Notes: generated by a model from the sequence alone, not told the origin. 64,000 nt of DNA from Flagellimonas yonaguniensis (GCF_029193885.1 NZ_JARFVB010000007.1:112551-176550); one strand, 5' to 3'. Counted from the stretch's first letter, positions 46,046 to 56,028 are shown. Translations and numbers: made by a program.

Positions 46046-46678
46046 ATGAAAACAAAAATGATCCGAACCATGGCACTGCTGTTGCTGTGCCTTCCATTGA
46101 CCACACATTCCCTGAAACTAAGGGGAAAGATCCAACGCACCGTAAAGGAACTGAAGACCGTTTTTCCCCAGATACCGAAAGAAAAGATCCAGCTTTTGGA
46201 CCAACTTGCCGCCAGGATGGTGTCCAATATGGGGGAGACCTCTTATACCGTTGTATTTGTGGACCAGACCAATGAGGATATGGGCCAATTGGCCATGATC
46301 TGGCTCAGGACAGGTCTTATGTATTACGGATTAAATGACAAGTTCAAGGTAGAATCCGCAGGTCTGGATACCGCCAACGAGACCCTTCCCGGTCTGGCCC
46401 TATTGAAGAACGATGGGTTCAGGGTCACCAATGCACAGGGGGAATCCCTGTTTACGTATTCGGTACGTTATGGCTCCTATAGTTGGACCATCAACAGAAA
46501 GACCCTGGAATCCTTGGATTTGGACGAGGACAGCAGTGTCAAGGTCTATGTCCAGGATGGGCTGACGGACCGAAATGCGGAGATCCTTTTTGAAAACAAG
46601 GCCGTTATCGCGGGGGAGATGATCTATGTCGCCACGAAGGTCGATGCCATTATCAAAGCTAAAACAAACAATCCATGA
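46046..46678 (+). CDS. Exported ArsC-like protein lacking the catalytic loop
   Basis: 210 residues with an N-terminal signal-like segment (MALLLLCLPLTTHS). Its body aligns with the arsenate reductase encoded two genes downstream: FVDQTNEDMGQLAMIWLRTG against FICTHNSRRSHLSQIWAQTM. The catalytic Cys is Asp73 and the loop Arg is Met79, so it cannot act as a phosphatase-type reductase. A binding role in the periplasm is possible. It overlaps the next gene by 4 bp. Confidence 0.7.
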   Translation: MKTKMIRTMALLLLCLPLTTHSLKLRGKIQRTVKELKTVFPQIPKEKIQLLDQLAARMVSNMGETSYTVVFVDQTNEDMGQLAMIWLRTGLMYYGLNDKFKVESAGLDTANETLPGLALLKNDGFRVTNAQGESLFTYSVRYGSYSWTINRKTLESLDLDEDSSVKVYVQDGLTDRNAEILFENKAVIAGEMIYVATKVDAIIKAKTNNP

Positions 46679-47145
46679 AATTATCAGTAGTAAAAGAAGT
46701 GCTGTCCCAATTGAAGACCCTTGGTTTCCAATTGCCCACCGGGGAAATGGTCCCCGGACATTTCCATGTCACCGAAGTGGGCAAGATCCACAAACACTTT
46801 ATCGACTGCGGGGGAACCGTGCGCAATGAGGAGGTGGTAAGCTTCCAACTGTGGGAGGCCGATGACTATGACCACAGGCTGCATCCCGAAAAGTTGGTAC
46901 ATATCATCGAACTGTCCCAAAAGGTATTGGGCATAGCGGATTCCTTGGAAGTCGAAGTGGAGTACCAGGGTACCACTATCGGGAAATATGGCCTTGCCTT
47001 TGATGACGGTCATTTTCTGTTGACCACCAAGATGACCGACTGTCTTGCCAAGGATCAGTGTGGGGTCCCCGAAAAAAAACCAAAGGTAAGACTGTCCCAA
47101 TTGACCAACGAGCCCTGCTGTTCTCCTGACGGTAATTGTTGTTAA
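46675..47145 (+). CDS. DUF6428 family protein
   Basis: 156 residues, typical of arsenic operons in Bacteroidota: VPGHFHVTEVGKI, HKHFIDCGGT, QLWEADDYDHRLH. The Cys-rich end (EPCCSPDGNCC) suggests thiol or metalloid binding. The function is not established. Confidence 0.8.
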   Translation: MKLSVVKEVLSQLKTLGFQLPTGEMVPGHFHVTEVGKIHKHFIDCGGTVRNEEVVSFQLWEADDYDHRLHPEKLVHIIELSQKVLGIADSLEVEVEYQGTTIGKYGLAFDDGHFLLTTKMTDCLAKDQCGVPEKKPKVRLSQLTNEPCCSPDGNCC

Positions 47146-47161
47146 ACCATAAATCCAAACC

Positions 47162-47791
47162 ATGAAAATGACCACTAGTTTGTTCCCTGAAATAGCGGGA
47201 TTCATCGCAACCTTGAAACAGGATGCCATTTCCCCGGAGCGTAGGGAAATCCTTGATCCCCTTGCCGGTTTCATCCAGTCGAAAGTCTTGGAAGATCAGG
47301 AAATACGTTTGAATTTCATTTGCACCCACAATTCCAGGAGGAGCCACCTGTCCCAGATATGGGCACAGACCATGGCGTGCCATTTCAACATCAAGAACGT
47401 GTTCTGCTATTCGGGGGGCACCCAGGCCACGGCCCTGTTCCCGATGGTGGCGGAAACCTTGGGAAAACAAGGGTTCCAGATCCAGCAGCTTTCAGAGGGG
47501 CAAAATCCCGCTTATGCCATCAAATTTGCGGAAAATGCCCATCCAGTGATCGGGTTTTCCAAAAAAATGGACAATGCCTTCAACCCAAGTTCCGGCTTTG
47601 GGGCCATCATGACCTGTGATTCGGCCAATGAGGCCTGTCCCTTTGTGCCCGGTGCGGAAAAGCGGATCTCCATCACCTTTGAGGACCCCAAGGCCTTTGA
47701 CAATTCCCCGCAACAGGCCGAGAAATACCTTGAACGAAGCGTACAGATCGCAACGGAACTTTGGTATGTATTTTCACTGATCAAATTATAA
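47162..47791 (+). CDS. arsC: Arsenate reductase (LMW-phosphatase type)
   Basis: 209 residues. The P-loop is CTHNSRRS with the nucleophile Cys54 and Arg60 (CX5R), and ends with PCP-like Cys (NEACPFVPGAEKR) that may serve in the disulfide relay. It reduces arsenate to arsenite for export by the next gene product. Confidence 0.88.
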   Translation: MKMTTSLFPEIAGFIATLKQDAISPERREILDPLAGFIQSKVLEDQEIRLNFICTHNSRRSHLSQIWAQTMACHFNIKNVFCYSGGTQATALFPMVAETLGKQGFQIQQLSEGQNPAYAIKFAENAHPVIGFSKKMDNAFNPSSGFGAIMTCDSANEACPFVPGAEKRISITFEDPKAFDNSPQQAEKYLERSVQIATELWYVFSLIKL

Positions 47792-47794
47792 CAC

Positions 47795-48826
47795 ATGGCA
47801 GTAAAAAAATTGAGCTTTTTGGACAGGAACCTTACCCTTTGGATCTTTATCGCCATGGCGGTAGGGGTCGGCATCGGTTACTTTTTCCCATCCTTCCCTG
47901 ACATCATCAATTCGTTCAACAGTGGCACCACCAACATACCCATTGCCATAGGCCTCATCCTGATGATGTACCCACCTTTGGCAAAAGTGGATTATAAACT
48001 ATTGCCCAAGGTGTTCAAGAACACCAAGATAGTGGCCATTTCCCTGGTGCTCAACTGGATCATCGGCCCCGTGTTGATGTTCATTCTGGCCGTCCTCTTT
48101 TTGAGGGACTATCCAGAGTATATGGTCGGGTTGATATTGATAGGATTGGCCCGTTGCATTGCTATGGTACTGGTATGGAATGATCTGGCCGAGGGCAGTG
48201 CGGTATATGGTGCGGGGCTGGTGGCCCTGAACAGTATCTTCCAAGTGTTTGCCTATAGTTTCTATGCGTGGATTTTCATTACTGTTTTGCCCCCGTATTT
48301 TGGCTTTGAAGGGGCCATAGTGGACATCTCCATTGGTACCATAGCGGAGAGTGTGGCCATTTATCTGGGTATCCCCTTCCTTATGGGCATCCTTAGCCGA
48401 ACGCTATTGGTCCGAATCAAAGGGGAGCAGTGGTATGCCCAAAAGTTCATACCCGCCATTTCCCCCATGACCTTGGTCGCCCTGTTGTTCACCATCGTGA
48501 TCATGTTCTCCCTCAAAGGGGAGCTTATCGTGGAGATTCCCATGGACGTTGTGGTGATCGCCATTCCCCTTTTGGTGTACTTTACCCTGATGTTCATCAT
48601 CGGGTTCTTTTTCAGTAAGGCCATAGGTGCCGAATACGATAAGACCGCCTCTGTGGCCTTTACGGCTGCCGGGAACAATTTTGAGCTCGCCATTGCCGTG
48701 GCCATTGCCGTTTTCGGACTGGATTCCGGCCAGGCCTTTGCCGGGGTCATAGGACCCTTGGTGGAAGTCCCCGCCCTGATCTTATTGGTCCGGGTCGCCT
48801 TTTGGCTGCGTAAGAAGTATTTTTAA
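47795..48826 (+). CDS. acr3: ACR3-family arsenite efflux transporter
   Basis: 343 residues with ten membrane helices and the ACR3 signature [17 protein letters not shown], including the essential Cys in the fourth helix. It exports arsenite using the proton gradient. It is 3 bp after arsC. Confidence 0.93.
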   Translation: MAVKKLSFLDRNLTLWIFIAMAVGVGIGYFFPSFPDIINSFNSGTTNIPIAIGLILMMYPPLAKVDYKLLPKVFKNTKIVAISLVLNWIIGPVLMFILAVLFLRDYPEYMVGLILIGLARCIAMVLVWNDLAEGSAVYGAGLVALNSIFQVFAYSFYAWIFITVLPPYFGFEGAIVDISIGTIAESVAIYLGIPFLMGILSRTLLVRIKGEQWYAQKFIPAISPMTLVALLFTIVIMFSLKGELIVEIPMDVVVIAIPLLVYFTLMFIIGFFFSKAIGAEYDKTASVAFTAAGNNFELAIAVAIAVFGLDSGQAFAGVIGPLVEVPALILLVRVAFWLRKKYF

Positions 48827-48958
48827 ACCATCAACTGCTTAAAGCATGCGATTAACTTAGTTATTGTTCAAGGAAATAAGTTAAAGGATCGGTGAGAAAA
48901 GATTATTCATAGAAAAGTGTATTGAATAAAGAAAACAGTCTAAAGTTAAAATAAAGGA
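48827..48958. other. Convergent spacer
   Basis: Short AT-rich spacer; no clear terminator stem. Confidence 0.35.
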
Positions 48959-49825
48959 TCATTCCAAATACTGCTTCAAAATTTCAATTCTAGAGGAGCT
49001 TCTTAACCTGGCCAAGGCATTTACTTTTATTTGTCTGACCCTCTCTTTTGTAAGGTCCAAATTAAAAGCAATTTCTTCCAATCCCATGGAATCTTCTGCT
49101 CCTATCCCAAAGTACATCTTAATCACAAAAGCTTCGCGATAAGATAAAATATCCAAAACACCATCAATTTCCAATTGTAACGAACTATTGATCAACTTCT
49201 GTTCTGGGCTGCCAAACTCATCGGAACGCATTATGTCATGCAAGTTCAATCCTCCATCCCCAATCCCCAATGGCTCATCCATTGAAAGGGGCCAGGAAGA
49301 GTGCTTTAAGCATATCTGAATCTCCGATAGTGAGAAATCGATCAGTTCAGATATTTCTTCTGCTGTTGGTGGCCTCTGATGCATTTGTTCGAAATGGGAA
49401 GAGACGCTGTTTATCTTGTTGATTACATTTATTTTGTTCAAGGGCAATCTGACCATCCTTGATTTTTCGGTAAGCGCCTGTATGATTCCTTGACGTATCC
49501 ACCATACTGCATAGGAAATGAACTTGAAACCGCGTGTCTCATCAAATTTGGATGCCGCCCTGACCAGCCCGACATTCCCTTCATTGATGAGATCATGCAA
49601 ATTTAGACCCCTTGATTGGTATTGTTTCGCCACGGAAACAACGAATCGTAAATTGGCCAACACCAATCTTTCCAGAGCCACGTTATCCCCCTGTCTTATG
49701 CGAACGGCCAGATCAACCTCTTCCTCTTCGGTAATCATCGGAATACGGCTTATATCACCAAGGTATTTGTTCAAGGAAGGTGTATCCCTTGCTGTAATTT
49801 GCTTTGAAATTGAAAGAGGTCTCAT
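48959..49825 (-). CDS. RpoD/SigA-type sigma factor (probably an extra copy)
   Basis: 288 residues with sigma-70 regions 1.2 (LNKYLGDISRIPMITEEEEV), 2 (NLRFVVSVAKQYQSRGLNLH; FISYAVWWIRQGI), 3 and 4 (LTKERVRQIKVNALARL). It has no region 1.1, like Bacteroidota primary sigma factors. Differences in region 3 suggest an alternative relative, but this cannot be settled here. It lies 17 bp after the NYN gene. Confidence 0.88.
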   Translation of the reverse strand: MRPLSISKQITARDTPSLNKYLGDISRIPMITEEEEVDLAVRIRQGDNVALERLVLANLRFVVSVAKQYQSRGLNLHDLINEGNVGLVRAASKFDETRGFKFISYAVWWIRQGIIQALTEKSRMVRLPLNKINVINKINSVSSHFEQMHQRPPTAEEISELIDFSLSEIQICLKHSSWPLSMDEPLGIGDGGLNLHDIMRSDEFGSPEQKLINSSLQLEIDGVLDILSYREAFVIKMYFGIGAEDSMGLEEIAFNLDLTKERVRQIKVNALARLRSSSRIEILKQYLE

Positions 49826-49842
49826 AGAGGTTTTGTTTTTCG

Positions 49843-50577
49843 TTAGACAATCGTCCTTACATAAATCAGATTCCCATTGCCTTTTGGATTTTTCCTGGAC
49901 CCTATTTCAATTTGACCTATGGATTTGACCAAAGGTGTCAACTTTTTAAATCCATAATTTCGTGCATCAAAATTGGGTTGTTTCTTCTGCAATAATGTGC
50001 CCACCTCGCCTAGGAAGGCCCAACCTTCCTCATCCTCCACATCGGCAATGGTGGAAAGAATAAGATCGATAACCTTTGGGGTAATCTTATCAATTTTGCT
50101 TTTCTCATTTTTCTCTGGGGCGTTGGATTCCCCAATCTGAGTCTTATGAAGTATCTCAAGGTATATGAACTTGTCGCATGAAACGATAAAAGGATCTGGG
50201 GTCTTTCGTTCCCCAATACCAAAAACTGTCATCCCTGCCTCTCTTAGTCGTATGGCCAGCCGCGTAAAATCACTGTCACTGGAGACCAGGGAAAAACCAT
50301 TCACCTTTCCAGAATAGAGTATATCCATAGCATCAATGATCATGGCACTGTCCGTTGCATTCTTACCGGTGGTATACCCATATTGTTGCACAGGGGTAAT
50401 GGCATTTTTTAGAAGGACATCTTTCCATTTTGTCAAACTTGGCTTTGTCCAATCCCCATAGATTCTTTTGATACTTGGATTCCCATATTTGGCAATCTCT
50501 TCCAACATTTCCTTCACATATTTGGAAGGGATATTGTCACCGTCTATTAAGACGGCTAGGTTTAAATCCTTGTCCAT
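49843..50577 (-). CDS. NYN-domain protein with OST-HTH/LOTUS-like C-terminus
   Basis: About 244 residues. The N-terminal NYN (PIN-like) nuclease domain has acidic motifs LIDGDNIPSKY, ATDSAMIIDAMD and SSDSDFTRLA. The C-terminal 80 residues resemble an OST-HTH RNA-binding domain (GWAFLGEVGTLLQKKQPNFD). The ATG at 50577 is preferred: AGGAG lies 7 bp upstream and it starts 4 bp after the bS21 stop. Confidence 0.85.
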   Translation of the reverse strand: MDKDLNLAVLIDGDNIPSKYVKEMLEEIAKYGNPSIKRIYGDWTKPSLTKWKDVLLKNAITPVQQYGYTTGKNATDSAMIIDAMDILYSGKVNGFSLVSSDSDFTRLAIRLREAGMTVFGIGERKTPDPFIVSCDKFIYLEILHKTQIGESNAPEKNEKSKIDKITPKVIDLILSTIADVEDEEGWAFLGEVGTLLQKKQPNFDARNYGFKKLTPLVKSIGQIEIGSRKNPKGNGNLIYVRTIV

Positions 50578-50581
50578 AAAA

Positions 50582-50776
50582 TCACTCCTCATTCTTTTTT
50601 AAATATTCCTTTCTATGGATTGCCTTTTTCAGGTCCTCCCTTCTCTCCTCGGATTTTTTGGTAAACTCCTGATTGTCCCTGATACGTTTCAACTGTTGGG
50701 TGTTCCTCACCTTGTTCCTATACCTTTTTAAGGCCCTTTCTATGTTCTCGCCTGGAACTATCTTAATTATCAGCAT
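50582..50776 (-). CDS. rpsU: 30S ribosomal protein bS21 (paralogue)
   Basis: 64 residues, highly basic, with the bS21 pattern MLIIKIVPGENIERALKRYR. Bacteroidota often carry more than one bS21; in this phylum bS21 helps bury the anti-Shine-Dalgarno sequence. Here it stands in an operon with an RNA nuclease and a sigma factor, away from other ribosomal genes. Confidence 0.9.
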   Translation of the reverse strand: MLIIKIVPGENIERALKRYRNKVRNTQQLKRIRDNQEFTKKSEERREDLKKAIHRKEYLKKNEE

Positions 50777-51484
50777 ATTTTCTTGTCATTACTTATTATT
50801 TAAATCCTGCCAATAAGGGCCAATATTTACACATTGGACTCTTTTTCAGGGATATGGCGGATTCCCTGGCATATACAAAATTTTGGACTTTGACCTGTTT
50901 GGTCTGGTCTTAAAAATGTGAATATTGGTTCAAGCAAAAAATAACTAAGAGGTGGCCCTTTGTGAATTGTAAATGGGAAAAAAGGGGAGGGCTATCTTTT
51001 TATTTAAGGATTGGAGCAATCATCGTCCATAACCCGTGATGCGCTGTAAAGGAAAGGATTAAAATTGGAACTAAACCCGTTTGCCCAGTTTATTTTATGA
51101 TAAGGAATGGTTCTACTTTCATAGTGCACGATCGTTTTTTCGATTCTAATTGCCTTTGAAATGGCAATTCAACCTTTCAATAGTTTCGTTTCCTAAAATA
51201 CTTATTTTCAACAATTAACACATTATTGGGGAATACTGTCCAGATAAATGGTAAGTTTGTGAGGTTAAAATCCGGAAAGCCCAAGTCAATTTAGTCTTCG
51301 CAGATCTTCAATTCATTTTCAGCTCTCTTCTTTTTAATTTATAACGTAGTCAAATATTTTAAGCCAAACGTTAAGGATGGTGACGCCTTTATGGAGTCGG
51401 ACAATTATGTAAGGGTCCCCATATTTGGATAATTCTTCAACATGCCCAAGCCAATTGCGCTTATCAATTATCCCTTTATATCAC
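50777..51484. other. Long intergenic region before the second desaturase
   Basis: About 700 bp with no gene. CGCCTTTA near 51386 resembles a -7 element, and a poor match to the stress motif (GGACAATTATGTAA) lies near 51397-51410 at the wrong spacing. Confidence 0.35.
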
Positions 51485-52612
51485 ATGCGTGAGCAACACC
51501 AAACCGCAATTAATGGCATTAACAAGCCAAGATTTTCAAAAAATTCAAATTCTGATTTTTCAAAAACCCTAAGAAACCGGGTCAGCACCTATTTTAAAAC
51601 GAACAATATCAGTAGGCATGCCAACAAAAGTATGGTTTTGAAGACCATGGTCATGCTCACTGTTTATTTTGCCCCCTTGATTTTCATAAACATAGGGATG
51701 GTTACCACTCCCTTGCTACTTTTTGGTCTTTATATCATAAGTGGAATAGGAATGGCGGGAATAGGAATGGGCATTATGCACGATGCCATCCATGGATCTT
51801 ACTCCAAAAACCAAAAAGTGAACACATATCTTGGGTACACCATGAACCTTATAGGTGGTAATGCCGCTGTTTGGAAAATCCAACACAATGTACTCCATCA
51901 TACCTATACCAATATAGAGGGGGCCGACGATGACATTAACGCTCCTTTTTTCCTTCGGTTTTCCCCACATGCCAAAAAAAATGGCCTGCATAGATTCCAA
52001 TACTTGTATGTATGGTTCTTTTATGGCCTATCCACGGTCTCTTGGATAACCACCAAAGATTTCATAAGACTTGATCGGTATCGGAAAATGGGATTTTTCA
52101 ACAAAAAAAATGGTTACAGGAATGCACTCATGAAGATTGTTGGGTGGAAGTTGATATACTTTTCGTATGCCTTGATCATACCCTTGTTGGTTGTACCTCT
52201 GTCCCCATGGATCATCGTTCTGGCTTTTCTCAGCATGCATTTTGTTACAGGTCTACTGATAAGCATCGTATTTCAAGTGGCGCACATCATGCCAAATACG
52301 GAATTTCCATTGCCTAATGAAGATGGGGTAATTTCAAGTGACTGGGCAGACCACCAACTGGCCACAACAACTAATTTTTCTCCCAAAAGCAGGATATTTT
52401 CATGGCTGATTGGCGGGTTGAACTATCAGGTGGAGCATCATCTATTGCCCAATGTCTGTCATATCCATTACAGAAAAATATCTGGTATCGTAGCGGATAC
52501 TGCCAAGGAATTTGGGATTCCTTATAATACAAAAAGAACATTTATCGCCGCCATTATCGACCATGTTGGAGTTTTACGAAAGTTAGGAAAGGTACAACCT
52601 GTTCATACCTGA
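51485..52612 (+). CDS. Membrane fatty-acid desaturase (paralogue)
   Basis: About 375 residues, very similar to the protein at 31110, with HDAIHGSY, HNVLHHTY and YQVEHHLLPN boxes. The ATG at 51485 gives the same length as the paralogue; an earlier in-frame ATG (51425) adds a non-conserved stretch. A cold-shock gene follows after 57 bp. Confidence 0.9.
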   Translation: MREQHQTAINGINKPRFSKNSNSDFSKTLRNRVSTYFKTNNISRHANKSMVLKTMVMLTVYFAPLIFINIGMVTTPLLLFGLYIISGIGMAGIGMGIMHDAIHGSYSKNQKVNTYLGYTMNLIGGNAAVWKIQHNVLHHTYTNIEGADDDINAPFFLRFSPHAKKNGLHRFQYLYVWFFYGLSTVSWITTKDFIRLDRYRKMGFFNKKNGYRNALMKIVGWKLIYFSYALIIPLLVVPLSPWIIVLAFLSMHFVTGLLISIVFQVAHIMPNTEFPLPNEDGVISSDWADHQLATTTNFSPKSRIFSWLIGGLNYQVEHHLLPNVCHIHYRKISGIVADTAKEFGIPYNTKRTFIAAIIDHVGVLRKLGKVQPVHT

Positions 52613-52669
52613 AAGAGGAGTGATAATAAAAACAAAAATTGAACAGAATATTAATTTAAATATAAAGTA

Positions 52670-52867
52670 ATGCGAGAAGGAACAGTAAAATTTTTTAATG
52701 AGTCAAAAGGATTTGGCTTTATTCAACCCAATGACTCCAATGATGATGTTTTTGTGCACCAAAGCGGCCTTATAGATAAAATCCGTGAAAACGATAAGGT
52801 CAAGTTTACCGTGGAAAGAGGTCAGAAGGGCATGAATGCAGTAAATGTCGAATTATTGATCAGTTAG
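52670..52867 (+). CDS. Cold-shock domain protein
   Basis: 65 residues with RNP-1 (KGFGFIQ) and RNP-2 (VFVHQS) motifs. CspA-type proteins bind single-stranded RNA/DNA and relieve structure in the cold. A terminator follows at once. Confidence 0.92.
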   Translation: MREGTVKFFNESKGFGFIQPNDSNDDVFVHQSGLIDKIRENDKVKFTVERGQKGMNAVNVELLIS

Positions 52868-52890
52868 ATCATATAATTCAACAACCAATA

Positions 52891-52917
52891 AAACCATCTC
52901 TAAATGATGGTTTTTTT
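52891..52917 (+). terminator. Rho-independent terminator
   Basis: AAACCATC and GATGGTTT form an 8-bp stem with a 7-base loop, followed by T7. Confidence 0.8.
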
Positions 52918-53000
52918 ATGCGGTAAACTGTCCCAAAGCCCATTTAAACAGTTGGTATCCTAAAGGTATATTTTTCAAACAAACGGGATTACCACGATCC

Positions 53001-54167
53001 ATGGTCAGGTTTATTCCGTACATAAGAATCAATAGTGACCCTTTTCACTCAATCCTTGCCGAACCATTGGAGCAAAACAACACTGAACCTGGAAAGTTTA
53101 CTGAGAAATCCGATCCTGAGCGACTATATTTTATAGATGCGCTTCGTGCCTGGGCCATTTTGATGATGCTTCAGGGACACTTTGTGTCCGCATTATTGAT
53201 GGAAAGCTATCGGGAAGATGGAGGTGCGACCTATTTCGTCTGGGCTTATCTCAGGGGAGTGACAGCACCCGTTTTCTTTACCGTATCGGGATTCATATTC
53301 ACCTATTTGCTCTTCAAGCACTATGAAAAAGGATGGGCAAATCCCCGTATTAAGAAAGGATTCAAAAGAGGTGGCCTGCTCATTCTCATCGGTTATGTGT
53401 TGCAGATCAAGTTCGGCCTATTGTTGAAAGGCTCGATCAATACCAGTTTTGATATTGTCCATGTCCTACAATGTTTGGGACTCTCTATGATCTTGATCAT
53501 TGTCCTTTATTTGACCACCCATAAGTTCAGCAAATACGTATTTCAAATCTTTTTGGGCTCCATTACCATCTTGCTCTTCCTCTCCAATGGCACCTTGGGC
53601 CAATGGGAGTACAGTTTCCTGCCCGACTGGTTCTCCAATTATATCACACGGGAAAATGGTTCCGTTTTTACCATGGTGCCTTGGTTTGGTTTTGCAACGG
53701 CAGGTGGGTGCATTTCGGGGTTTTTCCAATCCAATCTCACCAAAAAGGGGTTCTACCCCAAAGCATTTTTGATCATCCTGTCCATCGGCATCCTATTGAT
53801 CTTCCAATCCTATGAGTCAATAAGGGACCTAGTAAGCTTGACTGAAATCCGTTTTTTTCATAGTGCACTTGACGACAGTTATCTTTTTGCCCGTTTGGGC
53901 GTGGTCCTTGTGGTCTTTGCGCTATTCATTTTTTTGAGAAATATTTTAAACCACAAGATCATTAATGATATTGGGCAAAACACATTGGCCATTTATATCC
54001 TGCATGCTATAGTCCTCTACGGTAGTATTACAGGATATGGCCTGAGCAGGTATTACCATCACTCCCTCTCTCTTTCACATGTTGTCCTTGGGGCAGTCCT
54101 TTTTCTTATCGTTATTTGTTCCGTGGTCCTAATGGCCGATAGGAAAGTAAAGCGGCTTTTTAGCTAA
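53001..54167 (+). CDS. Multi-pass membrane protein, HGSNAT/DUF1624-like acyltransferase
   Basis: 388 residues with about ten membrane helices. The start of the core, RLYFIDALRAWAILMMLQGHF, and PVFFTVSGFIFTYLL resemble DUF1624/HGSNAT-type or acyltransferase-3 proteins. It would transfer acyl groups to an envelope sugar. Assignment rests on these two motifs. Confidence 0.65.
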   Translation: MVRFIPYIRINSDPFHSILAEPLEQNNTEPGKFTEKSDPERLYFIDALRAWAILMMLQGHFVSALLMESYREDGGATYFVWAYLRGVTAPVFFTVSGFIFTYLLFKHYEKGWANPRIKKGFKRGGLLILIGYVLQIKFGLLLKGSINTSFDIVHVLQCLGLSMILIIVLYLTTHKFSKYVFQIFLGSITILLFLSNGTLGQWEYSFLPDWFSNYITRENGSVFTMVPWFGFATAGGCISGFFQSNLTKKGFYPKAFLIILSIGILLIFQSYESIRDLVSLTEIRFFHSALDDSYLFARLGVVLVVFALFIFLRNILNHKIINDIGQNTLAIYILHAIVLYGSITGYGLSRYYHHSLSLSHVVLGAVLFLIVICSVVLMADRKVKRLFS

Positions 54168-54212
54168 GACCGGTTGTGCCAAGGGTTCCCAATATTGCCC
54201 ATCATGTGTGGT

Positions 54213-54605
54213 TCATTCCTTTTCCATTCTGGACGAAGCCAAAATCACAATGGCCAGCAACAAGACAATAAACCCCAAGGAAGCCCATTCCGGAAAGCTA
54301 TAATGATGTGCGAGTATCAACTTGACCACGACAAAGCCCAATATGGCCACCTGACTATATTTGAGGTGGTGGAACCTGTTGATCATGTGGGAAAGGAAAA
54401 AGTTCATCGATCGGAGTCCCAAAATGGCAAACATATTGGAACTGAAGACCAAAAAGGGATCCGAGGCAATGGCCAAGTTGGCGGGAACACTGTCCAACGC
54501 AAAGAGGACATCGGAAAACTCGATAATCACCAAGGCGACGAACAATGGTGTAGCCGCAGTAATGTGGTGAAGTTTGATAAAAAACTTCTGGCCCTGCTTA
54601 CTGAA
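54213..54605 (-). pseudogene. TerC-family fragment (N-terminal part lost)
   Basis: The reading frame GQKFFIKLHHITAATPLF, VALVIIEFSDVLFALDSVPA, VFSSNMFAILGLRSMNFFL is the C-terminal third of a TerC-type membrane protein, normally about 300 residues. A stop at 54606-54608 and no similarity upstream show truncation. Its internal TTG is not a convincing start. Confidence 0.75.
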
Positions 54606-54717
54606 TTATAGTTCTTCTTTTAAATCTCTCCCAGATTCCTTAAATTCAGCAAAAGCTATTGGATATACATATCGCAAAACCAATGACACTTCATATAATC
54701 AACCTTGCATCAGGCGT

Positions 54718-56028
54718 ATGTACCTTTTAAAGAACTTTATGCCCAAGATTGGTGATGGCACCAATCCTTTTGGAAAACGTTCTTTGAAAATATTCAGACT
54801 CCTTCTTCCCTACTTGATAAGTGCTGGACTTTCTTTTTTGATTTTTAAAGTCCACATGTTGGTCGAGGTCGACAGTATGCTCAACGAAAAAAACGATGTG
54901 ATTTCAAACGGGTTCCTTACTTCACAGATAACTTATCATAAGGAATTTGCCCCCTTTGCCCGAAGGCCATTGACCACCTTATTGGTGGAACAGGTGTCAA
55001 ACGGCTTAGGGATCACTTTGGGCAAGGCCTTTGTATGGGTCAATTTTTTCTTATTGTTCCTAGCTGGGGTATTGTTGTTCCGTATTTCAAGGGAAATGGG
55101 TTCTGGATATGTAAAAGGCATTATGAACATCATTTTTTTCTTCTTGTCATTTTCGGTGTTGTTCGCCTTTTTTCCACCTATCTTCAGTTATGATGAACCG
55201 TTGCAGTACTGCTTGCTCTTTGCAGGTATGACCTGTTTCCTTAGAAGACAATGGATGGGTTACGTACTTTGGTTCACAGCTGCGATGATAGCCCGGGAGA
55301 ACACAGCTTTTTTGATTCCGGGTCTTTTGGCCTTTCTTCCGGACCTTCACCCTAAAGGTCACAGACTCTATTCCTCGGAACACTTATTGGATTACCTTTT
55401 GATCGGCTCGCCCATACTGATCTATGCGGCGTTCCTTGTATTTTTTATGGAATGGAATGGTCTATGGATACCGACACAAATGGAATTTCAGGACAGGTTG
55501 CTTTCTATTAAGGAAAATTTCAGTGATGCCCAAAGCTCTATCGAAACTTTGATCTCAATGGTCTTGACCTTAGGGATGTTCGTTTACTTCATCTTTGGTC
55601 CAATTGGCCATGCCCCCAAGAAGACAGAGAAAAAGTTTGTCCGGGCATTTGTGCTGAGCTGTTCCGTAAACACCGTTGCCGTTCTCGTGGGGGCTTTGGC
55701 AAGGGAAGCCAGGTTGTTCTCCCTTCCACTTATCTTTTTATGGCCCATAATGGGACAATATTGTTCCAAAGAAATTTCCTTGTTGCTCTCCTATAAGACC
55801 TATGTTGCTTGTTTTTCAAGATTAAAGTATATGGCCCTTTTAGGCATCCTGACCCTTTTGAACTATCTCGTTTCCTTTAAAGTGTACCAACCCAGTTCGC
55901 ACCCTGCCGACAACTACTTCAACGAATATCTTTTCACTGCACTGATGATTATGTATGTACACTATTTATTAAGACAATATACTAGGCACGATGCTTTGGA
56001 GGTCACCCCTACTTCATTTTCGCTATAA
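54718..56028 (+). CDS. Polytopic membrane protein, unknown
   Basis: About 436 residues with ten or so membrane helices separated by short loops. Phrases such as LARREN-like IARENTAFLIPGLLAF and an early periplasmic loop recall membrane glycosyltransferases, but no family is certain. The ATG at 54718 is chosen because upstream in-frame sequence overlaps the TerC fragment. Confidence 0.6.
   Translation: MYLLKNFMPKIGDGTNPFGKRSLKIFRLLLPYLISAGLSFLIFKVHMLVEVDSMLNEKNDVISNGFLTSQITYHKEFAPFARRPLTTLLVEQVSNGLGITLGKAFVWVNFFLLFLAGVLLFRISREMGSGYVKGIMNIIFFFLSFSVLFAFFPPIFSYDEPLQYCLLFAGMTCFLRRQWMGYVLWFTAAMIARENTAFLIPGLLAFLPDLHPKGHRLYSSEHLLDYLLIGSPILIYAAFLVFFMEWNGLWIPTQMEFQDRLLSIKENFSDAQSSIETLISMVLTLGMFVYFIFGPIGHAPKKTEKKFVRAFVLSCSVNTVAVLVGALAREARLFSLPLIFLWPIMGQYCSKEISLLLSYKTYVACFSRLKYMALLGILTLLNYLVSFKVYQPSSHPADNYFNEYLFTALMIMYVHYLLRQYTRHDALEVTPTSFSL

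Noticed and set aside
54174..54611. Rightward 145-codon frame
   Set aside because: Antisense to the TerC fragment.
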